Assembly (NCBI GenBank): GCA_900546575.1
Contig: URDM01000002.1
Span: forward strand, 1 to 64,000
Direction of reading: 5' to 3'
DNA: 64,000 nt
From: an uncultured Prevotella sp.
Lineage (GTDB): Bacteria > Bacteroidota > Bacteroidia > Bacteroidales > Bacteroidaceae
The notes under the pieces were generated by a model. That model worked only from the letters and a program-made list of their open reading frames with translations. It searched no databases and was not told the DNA's origin. The position numbers and the translations under genes were made by a program. Shown here piece after piece: positions 8,940 to 17,616 of the stretch (its first letter is position 1; every line of letters starts with the position of its first letter).

Positions 8940-9520
8940 GGCTTGCCTCCTTTCTGCATTGTGCCATCTGCACCTGCCGGTGCTGTCGTAGTGGCGGCAT
9001 CGGCCGACGTCCTGTACGTTTCGAGTATGTGCTGCGGACACGCCTTGCGCACCTTCTGGCGTTCAGCCTCCGACAGTTGGACATAGCCAGTGCGGTATTT
9101 CTTGCGTGCTATGCGGTCGCGTGCGTCGGCATAAGCGCCCACGATGGCATCCTCAAGCGCGAAGTAAGTGTTGTAGTCGGCAGCCGGATCGGTGTCGATG
9201 CTTATCACATGATGCTCGCCACGCTTGCCCACAAAGTCAGCCACACGGCTGCGCACCTGACTCATATTGACAGGCTTGGCATCAAGAGTGAGCTTTCCGT
9301 TGGCATCAATAGCAAACGCCATGGTATTCTCGCGTTCCACCTCCACCACCTCAGCGTTCTGCTCCTGCTCGTTGTCAAGCGGCGGAAGCTGGCGCACAAG
9401 TCCACGGTCCACATCCATCGACGTAGTGACGAGGAAGAATGTGAGCAACATGAACGATATGTCGGCAGTGGCTGTGGTGTTGAGCACCGGCACCCTGTGT
9501 TGTCTGCGTTTTATTAACAT
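8936..9520 (-). CDS. exbD: ExbD-type biopolymer transport protein (first copy)
   Basis: A 194-residue inner-membrane protein: a basic N-terminus (MLIKRRQHRVPVLNTTATAD), one membrane segment (ISFMLLTFFLVTTSM) just after the conserved aspartate, and a periplasmic domain with KPVNMSQVRSRVADFV. The C-terminal 25 residues are Ala/Thr/Gly-rich. I start at ATG 9520, one base after the preceding stop; an upstream in-frame start would cut into that gene. Paired ExbD genes are common in Bacteroidetes, where many TonB-dependent receptors must be energised. Confidence 0.9.
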   Translation of the reverse strand: MLIKRRQHRVPVLNTTATADISFMLLTFFLVTTSMDVDRGLVRQLPPLDNEQEQNAEVVEVERENTMAFAIDANGKLTLDAKPVNMSQVRSRVADFVGKRGEHHVISIDTDPAADYNTYFALEDAIVGAYADARDRIARKKYRTGYVQLSEAERQKVRKACPQHILETYRTSADAATTTAPAGADGTMQKGGKP

Positions 9521-9521
9521 G

Positions 9522-10028
9522 TCAGTGAGATTTACGTATGTATCGTGTGGCACCATACACCACAGCCGCAATGGCGGCTACAATCATCAATAGCGATGTT
9601 CCGACAAACATGCCCGAAGCACGCAACCAGAATGTGTCGGTATAGGCTGCGCCATTGACTTTGAGCGCATCGGTAGACGAGAGGGCGAACGTGAGCACCA
9701 GCAATAGCAGCGTGCCCAACGCCACGCACACCGAAATGCGGCGTGCCGGAATGTTGTTGACCACACGGTTCTCGTCGCCGTTAATGCGCATTCCCCTTAT
9801 CATGGTCCACACCATAAGCACCAGCGTGCCGCCCGTGAGCAACAGCATGAACGTCACTACAGCACCCGTAAGCAGCGGTGCGTTGTAGTCGAAGTTGTAT
9901 TCATAAGGCATGTCATAGCCTATAAGCCTGAACAGCAAGCCCAACACCACTATCAAGCCTATGAGCACATAGAATACAAAGCCCGAAAGGCGCTCGGTGG
10001 CATAGTGTCTGAAATCTATCTTCTTCAT
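9522..10028 (-). CDS. Membrane protein of the exbB-exbD operon, unknown function
   Basis: A 168-residue protein with about four hydrophobic segments (near residues 17-37, 52-77, 100-118 and 137-157) and short charged loops. I do not recognise a named family. It sits between exbB and the first exbD, 14 bases after the former and one base before the latter, so it is surely co-expressed and may belong to the ExbBD complex. The start at ATG 10028 (MKKIDFRHYATERLSG) avoids overlap with exbB. Confidence 0.8.
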   Translation of the reverse strand: MKKIDFRHYATERLSGFVFYVLIGLIVVLGLLFRLIGYDMPYEYNFDYNAPLLTGAVVTFMLLLTGGTLVLMVWTMIRGMRINGDENRVVNNIPARRISVCVALGTLLLLVLTFALSSTDALKVNGAAYTDTFWLRASGMFVGTSLLMIVAAIAAVVYGATRYIRKSH

Positions 10029-10042
10029 AATGTGAGTGCTTG

Positions 10043-10795
10043 TCAACCCTTATACTTCAGTATCGCGTCGAGCAGCGTTATGGCGCTCTCCTCCATCTGC
10101 GCTGTCAGATGGTCGATCTTTGACAGCACATAGTTGTAGAACAGCTGCAATACCAGGGCCACGATTATACCGAAGATGGTGGTAATGAGCGCCACCTTCA
10201 TGCCGGCAGCCACAATTGTGGGGTTGATGTCGCCCGCCAGCTGTATCTGTTCGAACGCCATAACCATACCGATAACCGTTCCCAAGAAGCCGAGCGACGG
10301 TGCCATGGCTATAAACAGAGTTATCCACGAACATCCCTTTTCAAGATTGGCTGCCTGAACCGTGCCGTATGCCGCCACCGAACGCTCTATGTCCTCTATC
10401 GGCGAATCAATGCGCAGCAGTCCCTGGTAGCATATCGAGGCTACCGGACCGCGTGTGTTGCGACACTGGGTTTTGGCTCCTTCAATGTCGCCAGCCTCTA
10501 TCTTGGCGTCAATATCGCGCATGAAGCGTTTGGCGTTAATCTCCGACAGGCTCAGATAGAGTATGCGCTCTATGCAGAAAGCCAGTCCCAGCACAAGCGC
10601 CAGGGCTACAAGCGACATGAACGAAGCGTCGCCCTCAATGAATTTCTCCTTCAACACCTGGTGAAAGCCTGCGCTCTCGCCATCGGCAAGTTCTTCTATC
10701 GGGGCTGCACAAGCCACAGCACCCTGAAAGAACCACATCAATACTGTTATGACCACAGCCGACAGAGCGGCGTGTCTTGCTGAAAATTTTCTCAT
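10043..10795 (-). CDS. exbB: ExbB/TolQ/MotA-family proton channel protein
   Basis: A 250-residue inner-membrane protein. An N-terminal hydrophobic or signal segment is followed by a membrane helix (MSLVALALVLGLAFCIERIL), a cytoplasmic helical domain, and the paired C-terminal helices with the signature APSLGFLGTVIGMVMAF and ALITTIFGIIVALVLQLF. ExbB pentamers surround ExbD helices and use proton flow to drive TonB. It is the first gene of exbB-orf-exbD-exbD and starts at ATG 10795, with TAATTTTG (minus strand, 10802-10809) just upstream. Confidence 0.93.
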   Translation of the reverse strand: MRKFSARHAALSAVVITVLMWFFQGAVACAAPIEELADGESAGFHQVLKEKFIEGDASFMSLVALALVLGLAFCIERILYLSLSEINAKRFMRDIDAKIEAGDIEGAKTQCRNTRGPVASICYQGLLRIDSPIEDIERSVAAYGTVQAANLEKGCSWITLFIAMAPSLGFLGTVIGMVMAFEQIQLAGDINPTIVAAGMKVALITTIFGIIVALVLQLFYNYVLSKIDHLTAQMEESAITLLDAILKYKG

Positions 10796-10851
10796 ACAAT
10801 GCAAAATTACCTATTTATTTTCGTATATACGGGTGTTTGAGTGTGTTTTTA

Positions 10852-13800
10852 TCACTCTTCGCCCTCTATATCTTTCAATATCGTTACGGCCTCGCTCACG
10901 GTTGGAACTCCCGTCACCACCATCGAGCGCTTGCCCTTCACCTCCTTAAGATTGCAGCGACGGGTGTGCGATGCTATGTAGGCAAGCATCTTGCCGAACG
11001 CCTGACTCTTGTAATAAGCCGACTCGACGTTGCTCACAAACTGCATCTGCATGCGTCCTTGCTTGAGTATTATCTTCTCACATCCAAGACGCTTGCCATA
11101 CCTACGCAGCGCAACCACCTGTAGCAGCTCCTCGCCTTGTGGCGGAACAGGACCGAAACGGTCGATCAGTCGCTGGCGGTAAGCCTCCAACTGTGCGTCG
11201 TCGGCAATGTTGTCGAGTTCGCGATACAGCAGCATACGCTCCGAACTGCCCGGCACGTATGGCTCGGGGAAGTACATCTCAAGGTCGCTCTCTATGGCAC
11301 AATCCTCCACAAATTCGTCGCCCGAAATCTGCCTTCCCTGTGCAATCTCGGCTGCATACATGTCCTGGAACTCATCGTTCTTAAGCTCGGTAACAGCCTG
11401 GTTCAATATCTTCTGATAGGTTTCGTATCCCAGGTCTTCCATGAATCCGCTCTGTTCGGCACCCAGCAGATTGCCAGCACCACGTATGTCGAGGTCTTGC
11501 ATGGCAAGATTGAATCCGCTGCCCAGTTCGGAGAAGTTCTCAAGAGCCTCCAGTCGGCGGCGTGCTTCGGGTGTGAGCACCGACTTGGGCGGTGCCAGCA
11601 GATAGCAGAAAGCCTTGCGGTTGGAGCGTCCCACACGTCCGCGCATCTGATGCAGGTCGCTCAGTCCGAAGCGGTGGGCGTCGTTTATGATTATGGTATT
11701 GGCATTGCTTATGTCGATGCCGTTCTCCACTATCGAGGTGGAGAGCAACACGTCGTAGTCGTAATTCATAAATCCTATGAGTATCTTCTCCAACTCTTCT
11801 GGATTCATCTGACCGTGACCGATGGCCACACGTGCGTCGGGCACATACTTGTGTATGAGCGATGCTATCTCGGGCAGAGTCGATATGCGGTCGTTGACGA
11901 AGTATACCTGTCCGTTGCGCGACATCTCGAAGTTGATGGCATCGGCTATTATCTCATGACCATATACGCCCAATTCTGTCTGCACCGGATAGCGGTTGGG
12001 GGGCGGAGTGCGTATGATACTCATGTCGCGGGCACCCATCAGCGAGAATTGCAGGGTGCGTGGTATAGGTGTAGCCGACATAGTGAGCGTGTCGACATTG
12101 GTCTTCAGCTTGCGCAGGCGCTCCTTGGTAGACACTCCGAACTTCTGTTCCTCGTCGATGATGAGCAGTCCGAGGTCGTGCCATTCCACGGTCTTGCCTA
12201 TAAGCTTGTGCGTTCCGATGAGTATGTCAATCTTGCCTTCCTTCAAATCGGCGAGCACCTGACGCGTCTGCTTGGCAGTTCGGGCACGCGACAGATAGTC
12301 TACACGCACGGGCATGTCCTTCAGTCGGTCGCAGAATGTGTTGTAATGCTGGAATGCCAGCACCGTAGTAGGCACCAGCACAGCCACCTGCTTGCCGTCG
12401 GTAGCGGCCTTGAAGGCAGCACGTATGGCCACCTCGGTCTTGCCGAAGCCCACGTCGCCGCATACCAGACGATCCATTGGGCGGGCACGTTCCATATCCG
12501 CCTTTACGTCCTGTGTAGCCTTCGACTGGTCTGGCGTGTCCTCATATAGGAACGAGGCTTCAAGTTCGTGCTGCAAGTAGGAGTCGGCCGAGAAAGCGAA
12601 TCCCTTCTCGCGGCGACGCTTTGAGTACAGCTTTATCAGGTCGCGGGCTATGTCCTTGATGCGCTTCTTGGTGCGTTCCTTCAATCGGTCCCACGCTCCT
12701 GTGCCCAATGTGCTCAGTCGTGGCGGCTCACCAGTGTCCTGACGTCGATACTTCGATATCTTATAGAGCGAGTGTATCGATACGTCGACTATGTCGCCAC
12801 GCTGGAAGTAGATGCGAATGGCTTCCTGATAGGTGTCGCCGACGGGCACACGCACCAGACCGCCAAACTTGCCTATACCGTAATCGACATGCACAATAAA
12901 GTCGCCCGGCTCCATTTCCTGCAACTCTTTCATAGTGAGTGCCATCTTGCCCGTACGCGCAGCGTCGCTCTTGAGGTTATACTTGTGGAATCGGTCGAAT
13001 ATCTGATGGTCGGTGAAGAAGCACAGGCGCAGGTCGTTATCGGCAAATCCCTCGTGCAGAGTATGGTCGACGGGGGTGAAATCGAGCCTGTCGGCTACAC
13101 TCAACGCTTCCGAATTGGCCGACCCACTGGCATGCGTGTTGCGCAAAGCCTTCATCTCATCGCTGTCGAATATATCACGCAGACGACGTGTCTGTTTCTC
13201 CGAGTCGGCGAGTATATACAGCTTATAGCCCTGAAGCAGATAGTCTTCGAGCGACTGTGCAAGCAGTTGGAAATTCTTGTGGAACAGCGGTTGTGGCGAA
13301 ACGTTGAACGTTATGGTGGTCTGCGGAGTGCCTGTAGGCTGTGCGCCGAACTCTACCGTGCGGAAACGGCATATCTCCTCGCGGAAAACGGTGGGCGAAA
13401 CGAGGTTGTTCTCCTTACGCATGTCGCGTATTATCTGCTGCTGTTCCACCTCTGTGGCACCCTCAAGGCGTTCGGTAAGGGCTTGACTGGAAAATCCGTC
13501 GTTGTATATCTGCTCTATCGACGAGCACAGATACAGCCGGTCTTTCATCACGAGCATGGTGTCGTCGGGCAGCATTGTGGTGAAAGGCTGCTTCTGTTCG
13601 GCTGTACGAGCCAGCTCGGGCACGATGCTGACGCTTTGCTTTGAGTCCTTCGACAACTGGTCTGCCACTTCAAACGTACGTATAGTGTCCACCTCATCGC
13701 CAAAGAAGTCGATACGGAATGGCAATTCCGACGAGTAGCTATATACATCGACAATACTGCCACGCATGGCAAACTGACCCGGCTCGTAGACATAGTCCAC

Positions 13801-14406
13801 CTCGGTAAAACCGAATTCGCGCAACTTACGGCCCAAGTCGGCAAGGTTGACAATGTCGCCTACGGCTATGTTAATAGTGCGTTCGTCGAGCCGACGCTTT
13901 GAAACGACAAGTTCGCTGAGCGCCTCGGGACACGTCACTACATACAGAAAGGGAGCCGTCTCGCTATTGTCGGCACGCTTCTTGACATTGCCACTCACGG
14001 CAGCAAGCCTGCTGAGCGCCTCAGTACGCAATATCTCGTTGGCAGCATCACGCTGTGCGTACTTCACGGCACGCCGATAGGACGACGGAAAGAACAGCAC
14101 GTTGTCAGTACCAAGTATCTGTGTCAGGTCGTGATAGAAGTATCCAGCCTCATCGTTGTCCTGAAGGATAAAGACAGAAGTAAGCGTTCTCTTCTCGCCT
14201 GATTTTTCACTTTTCCCTTTTCCCTTTTCACTTTTCTCTTTTCCATTTTCACTCTCCCTTCCTACGGCGGCAAAAAACACAGAAGCCGATGAGGCAAGTA
14301 ATCCTTTCAGATATACATGCCTCATCGACTTGTCAGATATTATATTCAAAAAAGCCCCACACTGCGGCAGGGCTGAATATATGCTACTTATTTCTTTGAT
14401 TTCCAT
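10852..14406 (-). CDS. mfd: Transcription-repair coupling factor Mfd
   Basis: A 1184-residue ATP-driven translocase that removes stalled RNA polymerase at DNA damage and recruits UvrA. Order: UvrB-like N-terminal modules (about 1-440); the RNAP-interaction domain with GDFIVHVDYGIGKFGGLVRV (about 505-575); the translocase motor with Walker A GDVGFGKTE, the DEEQ box in LLIIDEEQKFG, and motif MSATPIPRTL; helicase motif VI MRGRVGRSNRKAFCYL; then the C-terminal TRCF domain. Length is normal for Mfd. Oddity: residues about 49-72 (14191-14262) are a Glu/Lys/Ser/Gly low-complexity insert encoded by a purine-rich repeat. The start at ATG 14406 leaves a 2-base gap after the glycosyltransferase gene, indicating an operon. 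Confidence 0.96.
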   Translation of the reverse strand: MEIKEISSIYSALPQCGAFLNIISDKSMRHVYLKGLLASSASVFFAAVGRESENGKEKSEKGKGKSEKSGEKRTLTSVFILQDNDEAGYFYHDLTQILGTDNVLFFPSSYRRAVKYAQRDAANEILRTEALSRLAAVSGNVKKRADNSETAPFLYVVTCPEALSELVVSKRRLDERTINIAVGDIVNLADLGRKLREFGFTEVDYVYEPGQFAMRGSIVDVYSYSSELPFRIDFFGDEVDTIRTFEVADQLSKDSKQSVSIVPELARTAEQKQPFTTMLPDDTMLVMKDRLYLCSSIEQIYNDGFSSQALTERLEGATEVEQQQIIRDMRKENNLVSPTVFREEICRFRTVEFGAQPTGTPQTTITFNVSPQPLFHKNFQLLAQSLEDYLLQGYKLYILADSEKQTRRLRDIFDSDEMKALRNTHASGSANSEALSVADRLDFTPVDHTLHEGFADNDLRLCFFTDHQIFDRFHKYNLKSDAARTGKMALTMKELQEMEPGDFIVHVDYGIGKFGGLVRVPVGDTYQEAIRIYFQRGDIVDVSIHSLYKISKYRRQDTGEPPRLSTLGTGAWDRLKERTKKRIKDIARDLIKLYSKRRREKGFAFSADSYLQHELEASFLYEDTPDQSKATQDVKADMERARPMDRLVCGDVGFGKTEVAIRAAFKAATDGKQVAVLVPTTVLAFQHYNTFCDRLKDMPVRVDYLSRARTAKQTRQVLADLKEGKIDILIGTHKLIGKTVEWHDLGLLIIDEEQKFGVSTKERLRKLKTNVDTLTMSATPIPRTLQFSLMGARDMSIIRTPPPNRYPVQTELGVYGHEIIADAINFEMSRNGQVYFVNDRISTLPEIASLIHKYVPDARVAIGHGQMNPEELEKILIGFMNYDYDVLLSTSIVENGIDISNANTIIINDAHRFGLSDLHQMRGRVGRSNRKAFCYLLAPPKSVLTPEARRRLEALENFSELGSGFNLAMQDLDIRGAGNLLGAEQSGFMEDLGYETYQKILNQAVTELKNDEFQDMYAAEIAQGRQISGDEFVEDCAIESDLEMYFPEPYVPGSSERMLLYRELDNIADDAQLEAYRQRLIDRFGPVPPQGEELLQVVALRRYGKRLGCEKIILKQGRMQMQFVSNVESAYYKSQAFGKMLAYIASHTRRCNLKEVKGKRSMVVTGVPTVSEAVTILKDIEGEE
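14191..14262 (-). repeat. In-frame purine-rich simple repeat inside mfd
   Basis: The minus strand reads as repeated GGGAAAA/GTGAAAA heptads, giving KEKSEKGKGKSEKS in the protein. It resembles the AT heptad repeats seen in intergenic regions of this window and sits in the N-terminal UvrB-like module, probably in a surface loop. Confidence 0.7.
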
Positions 14407-14408
14407 AA

Positions 14409-15158
14409 TTAGTGCTTGGCTACGGGATATTTTCTGAACCATCCGTCCCATCTGAGGCGCATGACTCCGAAGAATGCCTCACCGAAGATACCTCCGTTCA
14501 TCTTGCTCACACCCTCACGACGATTCACAAAGATTACGGGCACTTCCTTAATCTTATATCCCATCTTGTAGGCGGTGTACTTCATCTCTATCTGGAAGGC
14601 ATAGCCCTTGAAGCGCACCTGATCCAATGGTATTGACTCGAGCACACAACGACGGTAGCACTTGAATCCGGCTGTAGTGTCGTGTACATTGAATCCGGTG
14701 ACAAAGCGCACATACTTCGATGCGAAGTAGCTCATGAGCACACGGCCGATGGGCCAGTTCACCACGTTGACACCACTCACATAGCGCGAGCCGATGGCCA
14801 CATCGTAGCCCTCGTCATGACATGCTGCATAGAGACGGGGAAGGTCGTTGGGGTCGTGCGAGAAGTCGGCATCCATCTCGAATATATAGTCGTAGTTGTG
14901 CTCAAGCGCCCACTTGAATCCGGCGATGTATGCCGTACCAAGTCCCAGCTTGCCCGAACGCTCCTTGATGAAGAGTCGGTCGGCAAACTCGGTGTCTATG
15001 AGTCGGTGTACAATGGCAGCCGTGCCGTCGGGACTTCCGTCGTCGATGACAAGGATGTGGAAGCACTTGTCGAGTGCAAACACCGCACGTATGATATTCT
15101 CTATGTTCTCCTTCTCATTATAGGTGGGAATGATAACTATGCTGTCGCTATTATTCAT
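14409..15158 (-). CDS. Family 2 glycosyltransferase, polyprenol monophosphomannose synthase-like
   Basis: A 249-residue GT-A enzyme resembling dolichol/polyprenol-phosphate mannose synthases, which load a sugar from GDP-mannose onto a lipid carrier at the inner membrane. Sequence evidence: IVIIPTYNEKENIENII at the N-terminus, VIDDGSPDGTA, the metal-binding DAD motif in EMDADFSHDP, and AIGSRYVSG. No membrane helix follows the catalytic domain, as in the soluble bacterial type. The sugar donor is inferred from the family. It is upstream of and nearly contiguous with mfd. TATTTTTG (minus strand, 15212-15219) is a plausible -7 element. Confidence 0.9.
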   Translation of the reverse strand: MNNSDSIVIIPTYNEKENIENIIRAVFALDKCFHILVIDDGSPDGTAAIVHRLIDTEFADRLFIKERSGKLGLGTAYIAGFKWALEHNYDYIFEMDADFSHDPNDLPRLYAACHDEGYDVAIGSRYVSGVNVVNWPIGRVLMSYFASKYVRFVTGFNVHDTTAGFKCYRRCVLESIPLDQVRFKGYAFQIEMKYTAYKMGYKIKEVPVIFVNRREGVSKMNGGIFGEAFFGVMRLRWDGWFRKYPVAKH

Positions 15159-15287
15159 ATATGTGTCGTTGAGTAATAATATATAAATAGGTGTATACTA
15201 TTGTCGTGATGCAAAAATACAAAGATTATTCTAAAGCAATATACTTTTAGGAATAAAAAACCCTAAAATAAGGACTTACGTGCCTCA

Positions 15288-15806
15288 TTACAGTTCCAAT
15301 GTGCGCATCTCAGCATTCTGCATGGGGGCGATGTCCTTCATAGGCCGATTGTAATAAACGCTCTGTATCGCCTTGTTTATTATGCCGTGGCCTACTGCCA
15401 GCACTGTCTTTCCACTATACTTTGCACGTATAAGGTCAAGAAAACGGCTGCCTCGCAGCTTCATTGCCTCAAGCGTCTCAATGTCGTCGGGCCACACGGC
15501 ATCCTTAAGGTCAGGGATATAACGGCCCGTAAACCCTCCCCAATCACGCTCACGCAGCAACTGGGTCTGCTCTATCTGCGGCTCGGCTCCATCGAAATGG
15601 GGCTGCGCTATGATTCGGCATGTATCGTAGGCACGCTTCAGGTCGCTCGACACAAAGGCGTCGATAGGTGTAGATGCCATCTGTCGGGCTACGGCTTCAG
15701 CCTGCTCTATACCATGCAGGGTCAGACAACCCGGTGTCTGACCCTGCATTATTCTGTTTACATTGTCCACGGTCTCACCGTGACGGACAAGCAATAGTCG
15801 TGTCAT
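15288..15806 (-). CDS. Histidine phosphatase family protein (phosphoglycerate mutase-like)
   Basis: A 172-residue cytosolic enzyme of the RHG superfamily. The catalytic LLLVRHGET at residues 2-10 gives the phosphohistidine; the acid LLRERDWGGFTG lies in the middle; and VLAVGHGIINKA supplies the second histidine. Such proteins may be phosphoglycerate mutases, alpha-ribazole phosphatases or general phosphatases; the sequence does not decide. Start ATG 15806 places the motif at the normal distance. A 15-bp perfect inverted repeat lies within codons near residues 20-30. The downstream neighbour on the minus strand is the GT-mfd pair, 129 bases away. Confidence 0.9.
   Translation of the reverse strand: MTRLLLVRHGETVDNVNRIMQGQTPGCLTLHGIEQAEAVARQMASTPIDAFVSSDLKRAYDTCRIIAQPHFDGAEPQIEQTQLLRERDWGGFTGRYIPDLKDAVWPDDIETLEAMKLRGSRFLDLIRAKYSGKTVLAVGHGIINKAIQSVYYNRPMKDIAPMQNAEMRTLEL
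15714..15749. repeat. 15-bp perfect inverted repeat inside the histidine phosphatase gene
   Basis: Arms 15714-15728 and 15735-15749 are exact reverse complements with a 6-nt spacer ACCCGG. It lies within the coding sequence just after the RHG motif. An RNA hairpin this strong inside the first 30 codons could affect translation or mRNA stability. Confidence 0.8.
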
Positions 15807-15816
15807 TTGTTGTTTA

Positions 15817-15978
15817 CTGAACTTTCGCAAGTTCAGAGAATTCAGTAGTTAAAGGAGTTAAGAAGTTAAGCCAAATGCTTATAATGCTATATCAAGCAAA
15901 AAAGCTAATGGCTTAACTCCTTAGCGATCGTAGGGCGCGACAACTCCTTAACTTCTTAACTACTTTCGCTTGCGAAAT
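15817..15978. repeat. MITE-like repeat, copy 1
   Basis: About 160 bp between the phosphatase gene and trxB. The ends carry inverted copies of TTCGCAAG and of AGTAGTTAA followed by GGAGTTAAGAAGTTAAG-type sequence, and a second internal GTTAAG/CTTAAC dyad. The right end continues TACTTTCGCTTGCGAA. A second, inverted copy lies at 21876-22066. No ORF is present. It resembles a small non-autonomous palindromic element. Confidence 0.75.
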
Positions 15979-15987
15979 TTTAATCGT

Positions 15988-16935
15988 TTATTTGTTGTGC
16001 TCGGTGAGCCAGCGCTCAGCCTCAAGAGCAGCCTTGCAGCCCGAACCGGCAGCCACAATGGCCTGACGATAGGTCGGGTCGGCGCAGTCGCCTGCTGCAA
16101 ACACTCCGTCAACATTGGTGCGCGGTGTGCTACCGATGGTCTTGATATATCCAGTCTCGTCGCATTCTACAGCCGGGCGGAACACGTCGGTGTTGGGCTT
16201 GTGGCCGATAGCGAGGAAGAATCCGTCTATAGCTATGTCGTAATGAGTCTCGTCTGCCTCGCCTTTGCGCTTAACGAGGTGTGCACCCTCAACGCCGTCC
16301 TCGCCAAAGAGACCTTCGGTGTTGTGCTCGTAGAGTATTTCGATCTTCTCGTTGTCCTCAACGCGCTTGCGCATAACGTCAGAAGCACGCAGATAAGGCT
16401 TGCGTACAATCATGTACACCTTCTTGCACAGACCTGCCAGATAGAGAGCCTCCTCGCAAGCAGTATCACCACCGCCTACAACGGCAACCGTACGCTTGCG
16501 ATAGAAGAATCCGTCGCATGTGGCGCAGGCGCTCACGCCCTGACCGTTATACTTCTTCTCGTCGTCCAGACCAAGATACTTGGCACTGGCACCGGTTGCT
16601 ATGATTACTGTGTCAGCCTCAATCTCCACTCCAGTATCTGTAGTGAGCACGTATGGCTGCGACGCAAAGTCGGCCTTTACGATTGAACCCTCGCGCATGT
16701 CTACACCGAAGCGCTCTGCCTGTTTGCGCAGGTCGAGCATCATCTGATTGCCGTCAACACCCTCGGGATAGCCAGGGAAGTTTTCTACTACGGTTGTCTG
16801 TGTCAGCTGTCCGCCAGTCTGTATGCCACAGTATTCTACCGGACTGAGGTTGGCACGACCTGCATATATTGCGGCTGTGTAACCTGCCGGACCGCTACCA
16901 ACGATGAGGCAGCGAACGTGTTCTCTGTTTTCCAT
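15988..16935 (-). CDS. trxB: Thioredoxin-disulfide reductase
   Basis: A 315-residue cytosolic flavoprotein passing electrons from NADPH to thioredoxin. The FAD-binding motif VGSGPAGYTAAIYAGRANL is at residues 12-30, the redox pair is in ACATCDGFFY (CxxC, about 136-145), the NADPH motif is VAVVGGGDTACEEALYL, and the C-terminal FAD contact is DGVFAAGDCAD. Length is typical. It lies 12 bases downstream of the glutathione peroxidase gene, so the two form a peroxide or redox defence operon. Confidence 0.97.
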   Translation of the reverse strand: MENREHVRCLIVGSGPAGYTAAIYAGRANLSPVEYCGIQTGGQLTQTTVVENFPGYPEGVDGNQMMLDLRKQAERFGVDMREGSIVKADFASQPYVLTTDTGVEIEADTVIIATGASAKYLGLDDEKKYNGQGVSACATCDGFFYRKRTVAVVGGGDTACEEALYLAGLCKKVYMIVRKPYLRASDVMRKRVEDNEKIEILYEHNTEGLFGEDGVEGAHLVKRKGEADETHYDIAIDGFFLAIGHKPNTDVFRPAVECDETGYIKTIGSTPRTNVDGVFAAGDCADPTYRQAIVAAGSGCKAALEAERWLTEHNK

Positions 16936-16947
16936 TACTTATATTGT

Positions 16948-17496
16948 TTATAGTAGTTCTTCAATTTGTTTTGCTATATTATCGATACTTTCTGTAGGTT
17001 CGAAACGAGCCATCACCTGTCCGCGCTTGCTGACGAGGAATTTGGTGAAGTTCCATTTTATGTCGCTTGTCTCCTTGTAGTCGGGATTCTCCTTTGAGAG
17101 AATTTCCTCAAGCACTGGTGTGAGCTTGTGTGCAGGGTCGAAGCCTGCAAACGACTTCTGCTCCTTAAGGAACTTATAGAGCGGATCGGCATCGTCGCCG
17201 TTCACCTTTATCTTCTTAAACCGTGGAAACTCTGTGCCGTATGTCAGCTTGCAGAACTGATGTATCGACTCGTCGGTGCCTGGTGCCTGCGCTCCAAACT
17301 GATTGCAGGGGAAATCCAAGACCTCAAATCCCTGTGCGTGGTATTTTTCATAGAGTTTCTCCAACTCTTCGTACTGCGGTGTGAATCCGCATTTAGTGGC
17401 GGTATTGACAATGAGAAGCACTTCGTTGGCATACTCCTTCAGAGATACTTCCTTTCCTTTTCTGTCCTTTACAGAGAATTCATAAACAGTTCTCAT
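16948..17496 (-). CDS. Glutathione peroxidase family protein (thiol peroxidase)
   Basis: A 182-residue peroxidase. The peroxidatic cysteine is in NTATKCGFTPQY (about residue 37), with Gln in DFPCNQFGAQAPG and the Trp/Asn pair in IKWNFTKFLV completing the tetrad. It has Cys, not Sec. Enzymes of this kind in bacteria without glutathione use thioredoxin, which fits the trxB gene just downstream. I start at ATG 17496 (MRTVYEFSVKDRKGKEVSL); the longer frame adds 34 residues overlapping the promoter element TAATTTTG (minus strand, 17544-17551). Confidence 0.93.
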   Translation of the reverse strand: MRTVYEFSVKDRKGKEVSLKEYANEVLLIVNTATKCGFTPQYEELEKLYEKYHAQGFEVLDFPCNQFGAQAPGTDESIHQFCKLTYGTEFPRFKKIKVNGDDADPLYKFLKEQKSFAGFDPAHKLTPVLEEILSKENPDYKETSDIKWNFTKFLVSKRGQVMARFEPTESIDNIAKQIEELL

Positions 17497-17616
17497 TTTC
17501 TTTCCTTTTCTGTTTTTATGTGTTTCAATCTTTATATGAGGTACAAAATTAGATAAAAATAATGAGAAACAAGAAATACATTTACAATGATTTGTCAATT
17601 ATAGTCAAAAAAAACA

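Noticed and set aside
11137..12549. 470-residue open frame antisense to mfd
   Set aside because: It lies wholly within the mfd coding sequence, has a composition typical of an antisense shadow (rich in His, Val, Arg) and no recognisable domain.
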